In this document: positions 1 to 12,714 of the stretch, one piece after another
How the letters are laid out: the number at the start of each line of letters is the position of its first letter
Position numbering within the stretch: the first letter of the stretch is position 1
From: Purpureocillium takamizusanense
Lineage: Eukaryota; Ascomycota; Sordariomycetes; Hypocreales; Ophiocordycipitaceae
Length of the DNA stretch: 64,000 nucleotides
Direction of reading: 5' to 3'
NCBI RefSeq assembly: GCF_022605165.1
Contig: NC_063072.1
Span: forward strand, 1,364,001 to 1,428,000
Notes under the pieces: generated by a model
What the model saw: the letters and a program-made list of their open reading frames with translations, nothing else
Told to the model about the DNA's origin: nothing
The model's database searches: none
Program-made: the position numbers and the translations under genes

Positions 1-2683
1 CGATGGGCGTTACCCCAGCGGCGATTGGTGTCTGACCCCCATCGCCCTGAGAATAAAACTTTGACTTCTGGCTCTGGTCCCCGAACGAGGTGATGAGCTT
101 CAGTGCCGAAGTCTTGGCGATGCTCCGTTGCGGGCCGCGCTGGACCCCAGGGGGAGAGAGCGGGGGACTCAGCACTTCTGGGATACTGGGGGTGATGCTC
201 TGAAAGTTGAGCTGCGCCGCCGAGGGCGAAGTCCAGGGCTCCGTGGACTCCTGGTCTGTGCAAGCAAAGCAACGGATGGCAAGCTGCTGTTGCCCGTGCT
301 GTACAGCCCACTCACCCCATTTCCTGATGATGGCAGCCTGGCGCTCCCAGACGCTTGGGTACGTGAGACTGGCCAGAATCAGTGCCTCCATATACCTCTT
401 GTGCGAGATGTAGACTTCGATGGCATCGTTGTGGTCACCCATGCCCAACATAATGGTCACGGCGACGTGGACGTCGCCACTCTCAAGCAGCTTCTGAACA
501 AAGGCTCGGCCAAGCTTATGCTGAGACTGCTGGCCACCAATGCCACTCAGCGCCAGCAACATCCAATCTGACGAGGACATATTCGCTGAGCTACCAGCCA
601 TGATGTCGGCGTCCATGTCGCCCAGCCACTTGGCCAACAAGATGCGACTGGCAGATCCAGGCTGGTGACGGTTCATTTCATCGAAGATGAGATCCTCCAC
701 ATCCTTGTTCCATCCAAAAATAGTGCTCAGCATCTGGCGCCGAAGATCGTCATTGGTAAGCCGTGAGTTGTCGGCACCTCGAGGGTGCTTGTATGGGATG
801 TCGCTGAGTCGTGCGCGCGTATACTTGAATAGATCGTGCACTTTGTTGTCCTCAGGACTCCGCGGGATCTCATGCCTCAACCTAGATGGCCTGTGCCTGG
901 ATCTTGACGACGCTATCGATGGCACGCTGGTCGTCGGCAGAGAGTATCCCATGGAATACGTGTCTGCCTCTCTCCTGCCGCTAACAGACGACTTCAGCGA
1001 AGACCCCGCCGAGATGTACGTGTTCTCAGTCATGGCCCGCGACCTTAGAGAGCCATGATGACGACCTGGCGTCCGCGAGCCTGCCGACGACTTTGAAAGT
1101 GATGACAAGCCACTGCGGCTCGAGACCGGGCTAGCTGAGTCGTAAGACCGATCGTTTCCTGAGTCAGCACCCCTGGCCGCAATCCGCGCAAAGGGCGACG
1201 CGTGGTCTTCGTCGCTCTCCGAGATGTTCATCTCCACGGGGGCGGAAGTGGCATCAGAGTCGGAAGTGTTGATGGTGGTGGCTGAGTGGGCAGACTTGAT
1301 CCCCGGGCCTTCGATTGAGTTGGGTGGGGAGGGCGGCAGGAGGTTTGCGGGGTGTTGGACGTTGGCCACCATGATGGAAGGCGAGTTGAGGTCAAACTGC
1401 TGGACTGTGCAGTTGGGCCCTATGGTGAACAGGGTGGCGCCTGGTCCGTAGACTGCCAGGCCTTTGACGTGCTCCAGCGTGGGTATCGAATCAAAGGTGA
1501 CGTGCTTTGTCCTTACATCCCATGATAGTGTCTCGCTGTGTTTGCGGGTTAGCGGTTGGCTGCACCTTGGCCTAAGCGCGCGCGTAGGGCTCAGGAATAA
1601 GGGGTGGCAAATATGTGACGTACGAGTCCGAGAATTGAATGATGCGTCCGTTCTTTGACCAACCCATCCAATTTGGCCCAGCGAGAAAGCTTTCTCTCCG
1701 GCGGAGTATCCGGACTACCTTGGCTGGGTCGTCGGCGCTGTACGACTTGGCCACACTCCAGACCCTCAAGTCGCCGTCATGAGTCTGAACCGCCAGCATG
1801 TCGGACTTCTGTTTCGACGAGGACGCATGCCATGCTAGTGTGACTATGGGCGAGGGGCCCCTGGAGGTTGTCAAATTGTGCAGAATAGTGAAGCGAGGCT
1901 GAAGGGTAGCAATCAGAAGCGATCCATTTTGATATCTAAGAGATGCCCGTTAGTCAGGTCAAAGGGGTGCGCGTGCCGCTGCTCGCCCGCACTTACCCGA
2001 TGGCAAAGGTGCGACAGTCAGATGACGGCGCAAGTGCTGTGACAGCAATCTGGTCGATTGTACGTGACGAGATGTGCTCAGAAGTTGTTGGTTCAAACAG
2101 AATGATGCTTCCTTGCGCGTTGCCTGCTTGCCGTTAACCCATGAACATGCAAATGAACAAGAATGAGAGGCTTACCAAAGGCTACGTTTCCATTTCTCAT
2201 CCATGCTGCCACCGTCAGGTTCTCGTACGAGGCAAAGCGCGCAACCTCATCGCCGGTCATCAAGTCCCATACAATGGCAGTCTGGCCGGCGTCATAGCTC
2301 ACTACCAGCCTACCCCCACCAATATCGCTCTGGTTGTCTACCGCGAGTAGTTGGACTTCCTCGGCGTGCCTCGAAAATCTCCTCTCAATAGTGAGTGAAT
2401 CGTGGTGACAGCATACAATCGAGGGACCTTGAGCGTATAGAAGCATGGATGCCGTGGCGGCACACGGATCTAGGAGTCTCAAATCCTTGACTGACGGCAT
2501 GGTCGTCACGTCTTGAGGGTGAGCGCCTCTGGCCGTTGACGACCGTCCGGAACTCATGGCCGTGCGATTCCACGATGAAGTGGACATGGCCGGCTTAATA
2601 CTAGGTCGGGTGGCGGATGCGCTCCCAGCCTCCACGTTGCTACCTGAACGATGCTTCGGGTAGACCCCCGGGAATTCGTCCAC
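1..2683 (-). CDS. WD40 and helical-repeat protein, 3' end off the left edge
   Basis: Deduced exons on the minus strand are 2683-2176, 2123-1997, 1935-1624 and 1535 to beyond position 1. All three introns (52, 61 and 88 bp) have GT-AG ends and keep the frame. The N-terminal part reads as beta-propeller blades (IVWDLMTGDEVARF, DLRVWSVAK, TLSWDVRTK). A long Ser-rich linker follows, then a helical region (LLAKWLGDMDAD, DWMLLALSGIGG, GMGDHNDAIEVYISHKRYMEALILA) that resembles the alpha-solenoid of coat-type or Gemin5-like proteins. Related fungal proteins are annotated only as WD repeat proteins, so the role is unknown; a scaffold is plausible. The start is uncertain: the first Met lies at 2683 and a second in-frame Met at 2587 begins a sequence that looks more like an N terminus. 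The reading frame is open to the window edge, so the C terminus is missing. Confidence 0.85.
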
Positions 2684-3517
2684 TGGAAGGGTCAGAGATG
2701 ACAGTCCCCGTGGAACGGCACTCGCACCGTGCCACGGCGGCGTCGATGAAGCCGAGCCTCTCCTCTCCGGGTTGCGTGTTATCGCGCAGAGGCACCGGGA
2801 AAACGAGCGGCAAGTGGCGGTTTTGTCGTCGACCTCTATCCCATCACATGAAGGTCAGTTATTGTCCGCGAGCGGACACGGCTACCCTCGCACAGACTGG
2901 GGCCGTCTCGGGCGCCGCAATGGCTCGTATCGGAGCGGACACTGGGCGGCGGGGTAGGCAAGCCGATCGCACGCTGGTCGGGCGGTAGGCAAGTTCGGGT
3001 GGGACAAACGCGGGCAGGACGAGGGCGCCGACGAGGTATGTCTCGGTTGCGATGTGTATTGCGGTGAGGAGGTAGGTTGATGGAATACCGGCGGGGAGCC
3101 CTGGTGCTTTTTGCAGGAATGGTCCAAGAGGCGCAGGAGAGGAGCACAAGTCCTGACTGTGATGGCTCGATGGGGAGGAGCAGTGGGCCGGGGTCGGCGC
3201 TTGTTTCGTGCCGCTTGGGGGCTTTCTCGTGGTTGGGGGTTGCACAGGCGAGATGCAAATGCAGGCGGAATGGGAATATGCGCGACCCGTTGACTTATGC
3301 CAGAGGACGCCTTGGGGAGCCGCGGGCGACGTCGGGGTGACACAGAAAGGTGAGAGAGAGGTGAGGAAGGTGGTGGTGTACGAAGTACAGCGAAGGAAGG
3401 GGACGAGGACGAGAATGAAAGACGACAGGAGAGAGGAGGCAGGCGAGGCGCGCGTCGGGAGTGAGAAAGACGAAGACGGGGATCCAGACGGACACGAGGG
3501 AACTAGGCCACAGACTC

Positions 3518-3518
<1 letters not shown>

Positions 3519-3548
<30 letters not shown>

Positions 3549-3550
3549 GG
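3519..3550. repeat. (CAGA)n tetranucleotide microsatellite
   Basis: About eight uninterrupted copies of a CAGA/GACA unit. It is followed at about 3636-3695 by degenerate TGGATGG/CATGGA repeats. Confidence 0.9.
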
Positions 3551-6500
3551 GAGACACAGCAACGGGCAGCGATATGGGGGACCAGACAGGGGAGCAGGAG
3601 CACGGTCGGCGGGCCAGGCAGGGTTGGGCGGACGGCGGGCATCATCCATGGATGATGGATGGCATGGCTGGATGGCATGGATGGATGGCCAGATGGGGGA
3701 ACCAGGCCAAGCCAGGGCCTCGCAGAAAAGATGGTGTGGTGTGACGGGCGGACGGCCCATGCCAACCCTTGAAGGCGAGACCAAACATGGTCGCAGCATG
3801 GCGCGTAGACGGCTGCAGGCCAGCCTGTCAGTGGCCGGGAACTGTCGAGCGCATAAAATTAGAGCCCTGTTTCCTGCTGCCAACGGCGACTTGCAAAGAT
3901 GGGGAGCGGATACTGTACGGACCGGGCCAGCCAAGCCCCCAAGCAAGTCGTCGAGGCGTGCATGGCACGAACCAGGGTCTATGACCGTCTTGTTGCTCCG
4001 CGAGGGGCCAGCCACAGGCCGTGAATGGGCCGCACTTGCGCTCGTCTTGTCGAACGTTGATCCGACCTAATTCAACATTGTCGGTCGAGCAACGAATTGG
4101 CAGCTCAAGGACGCACCGGGGGTTGGCGCCAGGAGTGGATATCGCAGCGCCCACGGACTACTAACTTAGTAGTAGGCCCCTCTGCGCGGCATAGGGAGTC
4201 TTTGGGTGCCGCTTATCGAGGCTCTCCCTCTCCCGCGCGGGCGGGCGCGCATTGGGGCGAATCATGGCGCGCGTCGGACATGATGCTCGGCGGGCGTGAA
4301 GCCGCCGATCGTGCCATGTCGACGCCTGATGAGTGGGTGTCTGAGCCAGAGCCCACGTTGGTTATGCGACGCATGCTTGGGGGAACGACCTGTCCATCGA
4401 GACATGGCTTTGTACGTGCGTGCTGTGCTGTGCTGTACAAGACACGCCGGGGAGGACGTGCTGAAGATGGAGACGGGCAGCGGCGCGGCTTATTGCGGGG
4501 TTGCATCTGCGCGTTGCACCACAGCCGATCGTTGGCCGCTGAGGGAGGCTGGACAACCGACCACCCTTTTTTCTTGGTCCTTTTTCGTGCGATCCGTACC
4601 TTACAGGGCGCCCTTTTGAGAGTGCATGGCCGCTACTTTGGTTGATGGCAGCGAGCGCAGTGCTGCCGTCGTTGTTGGCGGCGGCGAGCTGGTAGCAGCG
4701 GCATCGTCAGATGGATTCGAGGCGTCGCCGGCCCCCTCCCTCTTCCGTGGCCTGGCTGGCTCCCTCACGCTCGCTCGCACTCCGGCGTCTCCGCCCATCG
4801 ACAGAGCTAGGGTCTCCAAATAGGCCGCCCAGCAAGCGGAAGAAGCATCGCGCAAACGAACGAGGCGACGAGGCATGAGGGGGACGAAGACAATGTGGTT
4901 GGGCTCGAGGCGCCTTGGGGCTGCGGTCGAAAGCGGGGCACCCTCCTGGGACGTTCAATGGAAGGCGGCGTCGTAGCGCCGACCATCTGCGCTTGCCCGA
5001 GTTTGGCGCTCGCTGTGCCTGTGGGCGCAAGGAACAGTCCAATCAGACGTGCGATCACGCTGGTCCTGATCTCCCTCTCCCGGGCAGCGGGGCCACGAGC
5101 CAGGGGTAGGGGTGGTGCCGCCCCGCTTCGATTCGATTCGCGGCCCGCTCTGGAGCTGGCAGTCGAGTCGCGCCTCACTCGGTTCCCTTTTTGCCTGGCA
5201 AGCTTTGCCCGGCTTTCTTCTGCCTCCATGAGTCCATTCCATGCCAGCTTCCCTTTTGTCAGCGTCTGCCAGGCTTTCCATTGCGTGCTCTCTTCTGCGC
5301 TTCCGGAGGGATGAGCACTTCTGTCGACGACCTTCGCCGCGCTGCGATGCTCGATTCTCCCTCCAACCGTCCCGTGACCCCCGCCTTGTCCAGCCACACT
5401 CGGCACAGGGTATCGTCACCACACATGTTGGGCGGCCCGTCCCATCAAAACGGGGCCCTTGTCCAAGACCCCCTGGTGAGACCGACAGTCGAGCTCTCGA
5501 CGCCGCCTCACTCACGCATCAGCTGCTACTACTGTACAGGCTACCGCGAGTCGTCCGTCGTCAGGCCGCTCTGCGGCCTATGCGTTGGGACCCCGTGGTG
5601 GACAAGATCAGCCAATTCGAATGCATACCATCCATCGACGGAGACAATGCGAGTTCTCAGCAGCTGCAGCCTCTGCTCCGCCGCCTTCCATTCGTCTCCA
5701 TACGAGGGAATACGCACACGGCTTCAACTCCCGCGGCCGCCATGACACGTTCTCTACCGCAGCCCCCGCAGGAACCTGTCCAGTGCCGGGCAATGCTGTT
5801 CATGCTCTCCCCGGCAGGCATCGTTCCATCGTTCGTCCAGCCCAGTTGGGGCTCGCGGCCCATGGATGCCGGATTCCCAACTGTCAGACGTGGCGTGAAT
5901 GATGGATGCGGCCGCTGTATCTCTGCGGCCATCAGAGCAGCACCCGCAGCCCCCAAGGCCACTTGGCCGCCACAATGCCTCCATGCACTGTAACACGAGA
6001 TGCAAGCACTGAAAACACACAGGCACGTAGCCCAGCATCCCCTGCATGACCTTTTTTTTGGTCCTCACGTCGGCCGACCCTCCATGAAGGGCTCTTGGGG
6101 TCGGCCTGGCTCGAGCCTGACTCTGCGATTGATATTTTTGGCAACCCGCAGCAACGCTGCCCAGGCCATATATAACCTGCCCTCCTTTCTCACCCGGAGC
6201 AGCTCCTTCTCATGCCTAAAAGCTGAAGTCGCGCATAGACTACTAACTCAAGCAAGCGTTCGAGGACGCACGACAGAGAATCTACACAGCATGAGCGTGG
6301 GTTACACTGCCGATCTTTGCCCGGAGCACCACAGACTTGCCCGATCGCCAGGCACACAGTACACGGAAACCGTCTCGTCGCACCCGAACAAGGTGGTGCG
6401 ACAAGATGCTCCTGCCCAAGACTCGACTTCACGTTCAATCAGGGCAAATCCTGCGGTTGTGGCCCCGCGTCGAGGCCGCTCTCCCCCGCGGCCCCCTGCC

Positions 6501-8336
6501 GTGCAACCTTGCGGCTGTTTCAAGACGGTTCCTGGCAGCTTGCATACCAGCCGGCGCAGCATATGCGAAAAGCATACTGTACGTGAAGCAGCATGGAGTT
6601 GCGTGTTACTGCGTGCGATTCGGGGCTCTCGTATCAATCGCTGGCCTGGCTTATGGTCCAGGAGCATCACCCCAGGCCCTGGCAACACAGCGGCGCCGAT
6701 ATCATCTAAGGCGTAGTTGCGGTGACTGCGGTGCTCCAGCGGTTCGAACTTTCCTACGCCGGATGTACAAAACTCCATCAAAGACACTATGGATCCTGGT
6801 CCGCGAAGGGCGACCGTGCAGCTGGCATTGTAGCCGCAGGGTCGATGGAGTAAAACCTGATCGGATCAGGCGCGGTGCATACACGGAGAGTGCAACTTGC
6901 ATCCCGTCCTCACCTCCGCTTTTCGGCGAAGCTCCCTGTCCGTAAAGACACTTCGTGGACTTCTTACGCTCCAGCATGTTGGGCTCTCGCAGCTGAAAAG
7001 GCGCCGGCGATCGAGCAGTAATATCGTCATCATTCGCGCACCAAGCGAAGCCCTATGTTTTCTGCCAGTATCTCGCAAATCAGATGATAGTTTCGTAGCC
7101 ACCAACAGGCTCTCCTTCATCTTCTGCTCAGATCAGCCATTCAGATTGTTCAGAAAGGTAAAGTATGCACGCCACCTGCTAGTATCCCACACAGATGTCG
7201 AAAGGCTATGATCCAACGAGGCGTCGACGAGATGTCACGCATTAGCTCAGGCGAACGAACGCCCCGAGATTTCCCCTCACAGGACCCACGCTTATTGATG
7301 GCCGTTAGTTGTAGTACTACTACCACGTTGAAGGAAGCCAAGAACGTGCTGAGCGTACATGGACCTGGTGATGGGGACCCACGCGGCCGCATATCGGGCC
7401 TCGAAGGAATCCCTCGTCGTCCCTGCCCACGCGGCATCGCCGTTGGACGGCATGTCGATGGAGGGACCAGCACGAAAGAGAGAAAAAACTCCTACCCCCC
7501 TTGCCGGAGTAATGCCATGCCAGGTGCGCACAGCTCTGCCGTGGCCTGCTTCTCAGCCCGATCATGCGGGGACTTTGCGCTCGTCACACCGTGTCGGCGC
7601 GCTCTCGTCTCGTCACATCGACGGAGGGGCGCTCGCTTGGAGATGGAACGGTGCGGGGATGGTCCCCTTCGGAACCTCGATTTCTTTCTCCCACTTTGTG
7701 ATGCCGGTGAAATATAGTGAGTGGTGGTGAATGTCTTGCGTCGCCGTGCAAGGGAGCTGTAACTGTTGTCCGTCTTGTGCGCTCAGGCTTCGGCCTAAAG
7801 GTCTCGGTGTGCGGGTAGTTATTCATCTGCTGCTCTCTCTTCGCCAAGACGGGGCGTCGATGAGGACGCTGAAGCGTGAGCGCGGCCTCGAGTTCAACAA
7901 CACGGTCCGGTCCGTCTTACACGCTCAATGACCGCCCACGCTCATCCATCCCACATCACCGCGAAGCACCGCCAAGCCGATGCACCGCGGTGGGTAGGCG
8001 GCGGTCCTGGTTTTCGTTTCCTTCCACTTGCGCCCGAAGACAGGCGCCGGAACTGGAAGGTGAGCGTCTCCCAAGGGCATTGGATGACATGTCGGAAACG
8101 GCATGCCTCGGCAGCGCGTATCCCATGGGAATGGTGGTGGTGCTCGGTCGGTCGCCACTCAAAACGGGAGCAACAATTCCCAAGAGGGTTCATCCAAGTC
8201 GATTGACCTTCGGGCACCCTCGCCGGGCACGATGCGACGGGCGAGTGGGGGGTTGGGTTCGGTCAAAAGGCAGGAACCACGAAGACGTCACATCAACCGT
8301 CAGTACTGGGCTCGCCGAACCAGGCCGCCACCGGCC

Positions 8337-8390
8337 TCACCACCACCATCACCACCACCGCCTTCATCACCATCGTCGCCGCCGTCGTCG
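8337..8390. repeat. CAC/CAT/GTC trinucleotide-rich tract
   Basis: Interrupted trinucleotide repeat of CAC, CAT and CGC/GTC units. In one frame it would give a poly-His run, but no gene is supported around it. Confidence 0.8.
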
Positions 8391-8581
8391 GTCCCGTCAC
8401 AGCCTTATTAATGCCGGAAAATTGAAAGACACAAGGCGTGTTTCCAGCTGAGCTCGTCAGCAGGTACTAGGTCCAAAAAGGAATACAGCTCGACCGCGGG
8501 GGAGGGGGGGGATGGCAGCCTTCTGGTCGGAGCTCACAGCTCGATCAGGGGACGTCCGGATCGCTAGTCCCGCGAGCCGGC

Positions 8582-8625
8582 GTGGTGGTGCATGTGGTGG
8601 TGGGTGGTGGTGGGTGGTGGTGGGC
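8582..8625. repeat. (GTG)n-rich purine/T tract
   Basis: Repeats of GGTGGTGGGT type, roughly the opposite-strand counterpart of the CAC tract 200 bp upstream. The two could form a large imperfect stem in a transcript, though simple-sequence drift explains them equally well. Confidence 0.8.
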
Positions 8626-10041
8626 TCGACGGGAGCGGGATAGAGGAGGAGGAGGGGAAGGACGGCGCGCGGGTGGGGGGGGGGAAGACGTTGGTTGCAG
8701 AAAATCCGTCGACGGCCCGCCCGATCCGCGCACCTCCATCACGAAGAGGACGGGCCTATCAATATTGTGATGTTGTGAATCGCTTCTTCGAATCCCTGTC
8801 ACGGGGGTTGTCGCTCAGTCCATCGCACCCTTGTTTTTACTCCGTCGCTCACCCCGCAGGCGTTCCCTTCACATGGGGAACGACTCCAACCACCATGCGG
8901 TTCTCTTCGTCGTGAATCATGATGCCTCATGGTGCGGCCGGCGCGGGCTTGGGAGGCGACGCTTCAAAAGCCACTTGACACAGCGGAAAGACCGTAACTT
9001 CTCGGGCGCCCGTACAAAGTAAAGTACGCACGGACGAGTATCGCGACAGGGGAAAGAGAAAACTGCCGTATAGCTAGTACGTTACTTCGTACATACGTAG
9101 CTGAGGAGGTTGGGCCAGGGCGTCCTAACAAGTTCACCGCCGTCCTCACTTCCCCCTCAGCTTGTCACACCTTGCAAGGACGTGTTGGGCAGGTGTCACA
9201 GGCCACTTTTTTTTTCTATTTGGCGAGAGAGGCACGCACACTCACCTCCCCCTCCTCTCCGTCTCCCTCAACCTCAACGTCAACCTCCACCGCCGGCAAC
9301 GGTGCTTGCGGGGAAGCAATATCCATGAGCCGGGGTTCGGTCACGATGCAAGCCCCCCCCCCCCATTCAATCCGTCCCGGCTGCATGGATAATGAAGATG
9401 CCCGCCATCCCTCCCTTGAACCTTCAGACGACGATTCCCAAATCTGTAGTAGGTACCGGGTCCGTCAGTCAGAAGAAAGCCCTGACAAAAACAAATGCCC
9501 GCTGTTTTTCGTTTTTCTTTTTCGTTCGTAGCACTTCCTCCGGTCTTCCTCTTGGTCCCCTCCTGTCGTCTCCAAATTTGACCCCCCCCCCTTCTCTTCT
9601 CAGTCATCCTAGTGGCACCGTGTATTACGACTGGCTCATCTTCTTTTTTTTTTCGGTCTCGCCGCGTGTCTCGATGTGTCCGCTCTGTCGGCGGGGGTGA
9701 AGAGGGGGGGGGGTTTGGCATGGCTTAGTCTGAGTTAGAGTGTGTTACCCACCACCGTATGTATGTGGTGTGTGTTAGGTGGGTGAGACTTCGACGGCTA
9801 CGCTTGGCTGAACGCACGCAAGGGATGGAAGAGAAAACATGAGATTCTACAAAAGCGAGCAATGGGGGAAAACCAAAAACCAACTACTAAAGAAACCTGA
9901 CTTTGCGCCATCTAACCCCTTTTGCCACTCAAACCCCGCCCGCGACTGCAAACGATGCCGCGCGCAAATGTCTCACCACGCGCGACATGGCACTCGGGCG
10001 CCCCGGGGGGGGTTGAGAAGATGGCCAGAGATGTGAATGAA

Positions 10042-10059
10042 GTGTGTGTGTGTGTGTGT
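10042..10059. repeat. (GT)n dinucleotide microsatellite
   Basis: Nine GT units. Further simple repeats nearby are TGGTGGTAG-type at 10208-10243 and CAG units at 10548-10577. Confidence 0.9.
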
Positions 10060-12252
10060 AAATGGGAGGATGGATGGTGGTGTGTTGACAACATAGGCCC
10101 GATACACGGAATCTCATCTAAGAGAGCCTCCACGCGTGTTCGTCCTCCATGGCGATGCGAGATAGTAATAGCATACTGCGCCTGCGACTACGACGGCAAG
10201 GCTAGGGTGATGATAGTGGTGGTAGTGGTGGTGGCGGTGGTGATAAGCCGTGACCGAGATGCTTCGGCCAGCAACTTGTCCCTGGGCTCATATCGTCACA
10301 TCCATTCACCTTGCGCGTCTCGGGCCACGCGCCTCGCCTGTCTTTCACAGCCCAAGCATCGTACGTACAGAGACTCTAAGCTCCGCCACGTTGCTCCGCA
10401 TGCTTCGTCACAGCAATATATATCTACTCGGCAGAGTCGAGTCCTTCGTCGACAGCATGAGGCGCACCCTCGGACCGCATACACCGGAGCGACCAGGCAT
10501 CCGGGACGACGGGAACCTCACTCCCCGGGGCCCGGGATGAGGCGGGCACAGCAGCAGCGGCAGCAGCAGCAGCAGCCGCCGACCTCCGGTCCGGAGGCGG
10601 GCGTCTTGTCCCAACGGGACGAACATAAAAATGCGGAGCTGAATAGCGCTGAAGGAGGTGAGTTTGTGCTGTGGCGAGACGCTGAGAGACGTCGAGCTCA
10701 TGCGGTTCTGCCCTACGTCATTGCCCCCCTCGAGGCCCATATCCGCCCTGCATGGGCGCGCTTCGTAGCCAGTTCGTTGCCGGGTAGAGATGCACCTTGC
10801 CTTCACCGCTTTCCCGGGCTGAATTCTGGAGAAACGGCACCTTCCCGCAAGACATGTGCGAGCTTGACGCTCCGTCACTACGCGGCCTGAAGCGCCGAAG
10901 CAAATCCGTACCGTGGGGGGCTCACCCGACGATGAGGCTGTGGCAGACATGGCGTATCGTTGCTCGGGGCCGTTGTTTGATAGTTTGCAGGAGGATCGCG
11001 TCGCCAGTAGACGTAGTAAACATACACACGAGTGTCACGATGAGAGGAACTCAAAACGTCTTGGAAAGACAAGCCGAGGCTGTCATTGATGAAAGGCTAC
11101 CTATGATGTAAGGGGGGTATCTCGAAGAAGTGAAGAAATACAAGAGACTAAACTATCTAGTGTACGCTCAGGATGAGTCGTAACGATGCTGCTGGTTGAC
11201 CACATCAACCAGGTCGCTGGTGCCCGGGGTCGGAGAAAACCGTGTGGGCAGGCCCGTCTAATCCCATCATTCCATGCTTTTTATGTCCCGCTAATGATGA
11301 CCCTGATGATGACAATGACGCTTCGCTCAAGCCAAAAAGAAAGCATGTGAAGAGGGAAAACAGTCCAAAACACACTTGCTCAAGTGAGCAGAGACCGTGA
11401 AGGACATGCGTCGACATGTGAAGACGACTGCTGAAAAGGGGTGGTGATTAAGGGAAGAAGGAAAGAAGAAAATTAGGTTCGGATGGGGTGAAGGGTCCAA
11501 GAGCACAGTTGAGTCCTCCGAGATGCTGGGGCCGTGTCGGAAGAGGGAACGGAAACGGAAGAGTTGAGGATGGCGTCCGTCCGTGAGGGTCCCCGCGCGC
11601 GACGTCGACTGACACGTGCGAACGGGTGAATGTGAGCGGCAGCGGCTCGTGAGAGAAGATCCGATCCCGTGACGTGACGTGACGCGCCAATCGTATCCAT
11701 TGTGCACCTCCACTGCAGCGACCCGTGCCTTTGGCCAGGACATGTGCGCAGTGGGGCCGGACCACGGCCTCGGCAGCCCCCTCCCCGGTAGGACCCGGTC
11801 CGAGTGCGGACACGGCCTCTTCAGCAGCTGTCCAGCAGTGCTTGGCCGTTCCGGCTTCTTCCACTCTTGCAGACCTCGGCGGCCAGGATCCGTACGTCAT
11901 TTCGCCTGGCGACGCCCAGGCCGACTTCGCTGTCGCTGCAACCGCAACTGCAAGGCCAGGCAGGCGCGGGTTGCGGTGCGCCGGTGGCTGTCGGGAGCGT
12001 GCCGTGCTGGAATGGGTGCGTCCGGGGCGCGTGCGAGACGCTGTCGGGCGTTTGGCTCAGAGATGTGGGGTAGGTAGCAGTAGTGAGATCTGGTGGGTGG
12101 TGATCGGAGTGGTGGGTAAAATGGACTGGGCGTGTCGTGACATGTCTGAGTCGTGTAAGTGACTGTCTCACGGGCCAAACAATGGCGCGCTCGCAGTAAA
12201 AACATACCAGGTGAAGATGCTAGTGCGAGCGGCGAGAGGCAACGGCGCCATC

Positions 12253-12714
12253 TTATTCAGCCGTCTCGGCGATGGTTGTGAGGCCGGCCGGCTTGTTCTT
12301 GGGGCTCTTCTTGGGGCTGCTGCGACGCGCGCGCAGTGCAGCCTGTCGCCGCCGCTCCTTCTCCTGCTTCACCTGACGAATGAACTCCCGCTGCATGGCG
12401 ACCCTCTCGCGCTCCATTCGCATCAGCTCCTCGTCCGAGATCCGCGGGGGCGACTCAACGGCTGTCGCGAACGGTGAGGATACTGTGCTGGAGCTGGAGA
12501 TGCTGTGCGAGTCGTCGTCGAAGGGGTCGGAGAGGAAGAGGTCGTCGTCGGATAGGAACGAGGTCGCGCGAGGCTCCTCGTGCTCAGAGTCGGATAAAGA
12601 TGATCTCCGCGGCCACGAGGGAAAGGCGCAGGAGGCATCGTGAGACCGCAGGTTGATAGGAGTAATGTCCATGGGTGCGGACGTGGCGCTGTACGACCCG
12701 TATGAGCCGTACAT
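12253..12714 (-). CDS. Small conserved fungal protein, function unknown
   Basis: Single-exon frame of 153 residues. The frame is open further upstream to 12993, but the start is placed at the Met that begins MYGSYGSYS. From memory, close relatives in Sordariomycetes start here and share the segments PMDITPINLRSHDASCAFPS (residues 14-33) and SFLSDDDLFLSDPFDDD (52-68). The middle is Ser- and Asp-rich. Residues 91-131 form a strongly charged helix (EELMRMERERVAMQ, KQEKERRRQAALRARR) followed by a Lys/Ser/Pro basic tail with SPKKSPKNK, which looks like a nuclear localisation or nucleic-acid contact region. There is no catalytic domain, signal peptide or membrane segment. The gene lies alone in about 20 kb of non-coding DNA, which suggests heavy regulation. 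The resemblance is recalled, not searched, and no function is assigned. Confidence 0.75.
   Translation of the reverse strand: MYGSYGSYSATSAPMDITPINLRSHDASCAFPSWPRRSSLSDSEHEEPRATSFLSDDDLFLSDPFDDDSHSISSSSTVSSPFATAVESPPRISDEELMRMERERVAMQREFIRQVKQEKERRRQAALRARRSSPKKSPKNKPAGLTTIAETAE

Larger units (their letters stand above)
2684..12252. other. Long gene-free interval (about 9.6 kb)
   Basis: I find no reading frame here with recognisable domains, plausible introns or steady codon use. The longest open frames (up to 322 codons near 9.9-10.9 kb) run through microsatellites and look like chance. The stretch holds the 5' flank of the WD40 gene, the 3' flank of the short gene at 12.3-12.7 kb, several microsatellites listed separately, and C or G runs of about 10-12 bases (for example 9353-9364 and 9704-9713). 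Untranslated transcripts cannot be excluded. Confidence 0.6.

Noticed and set aside
5241..5993. 250-codon plus-strand frame in the gene-free interval
   Set aside because: Arg/Pro/Ser/Ala noise composition, overlapping frames of similar length on both strands, and no family resemblance.
9922..10890. 322-codon plus-strand frame
   Set aside because: Runs through GT, TGG and CAG microsatellites, gives poly-Val/Cys and poly-Gln, and shows no domain or intron signals that fit a gene.
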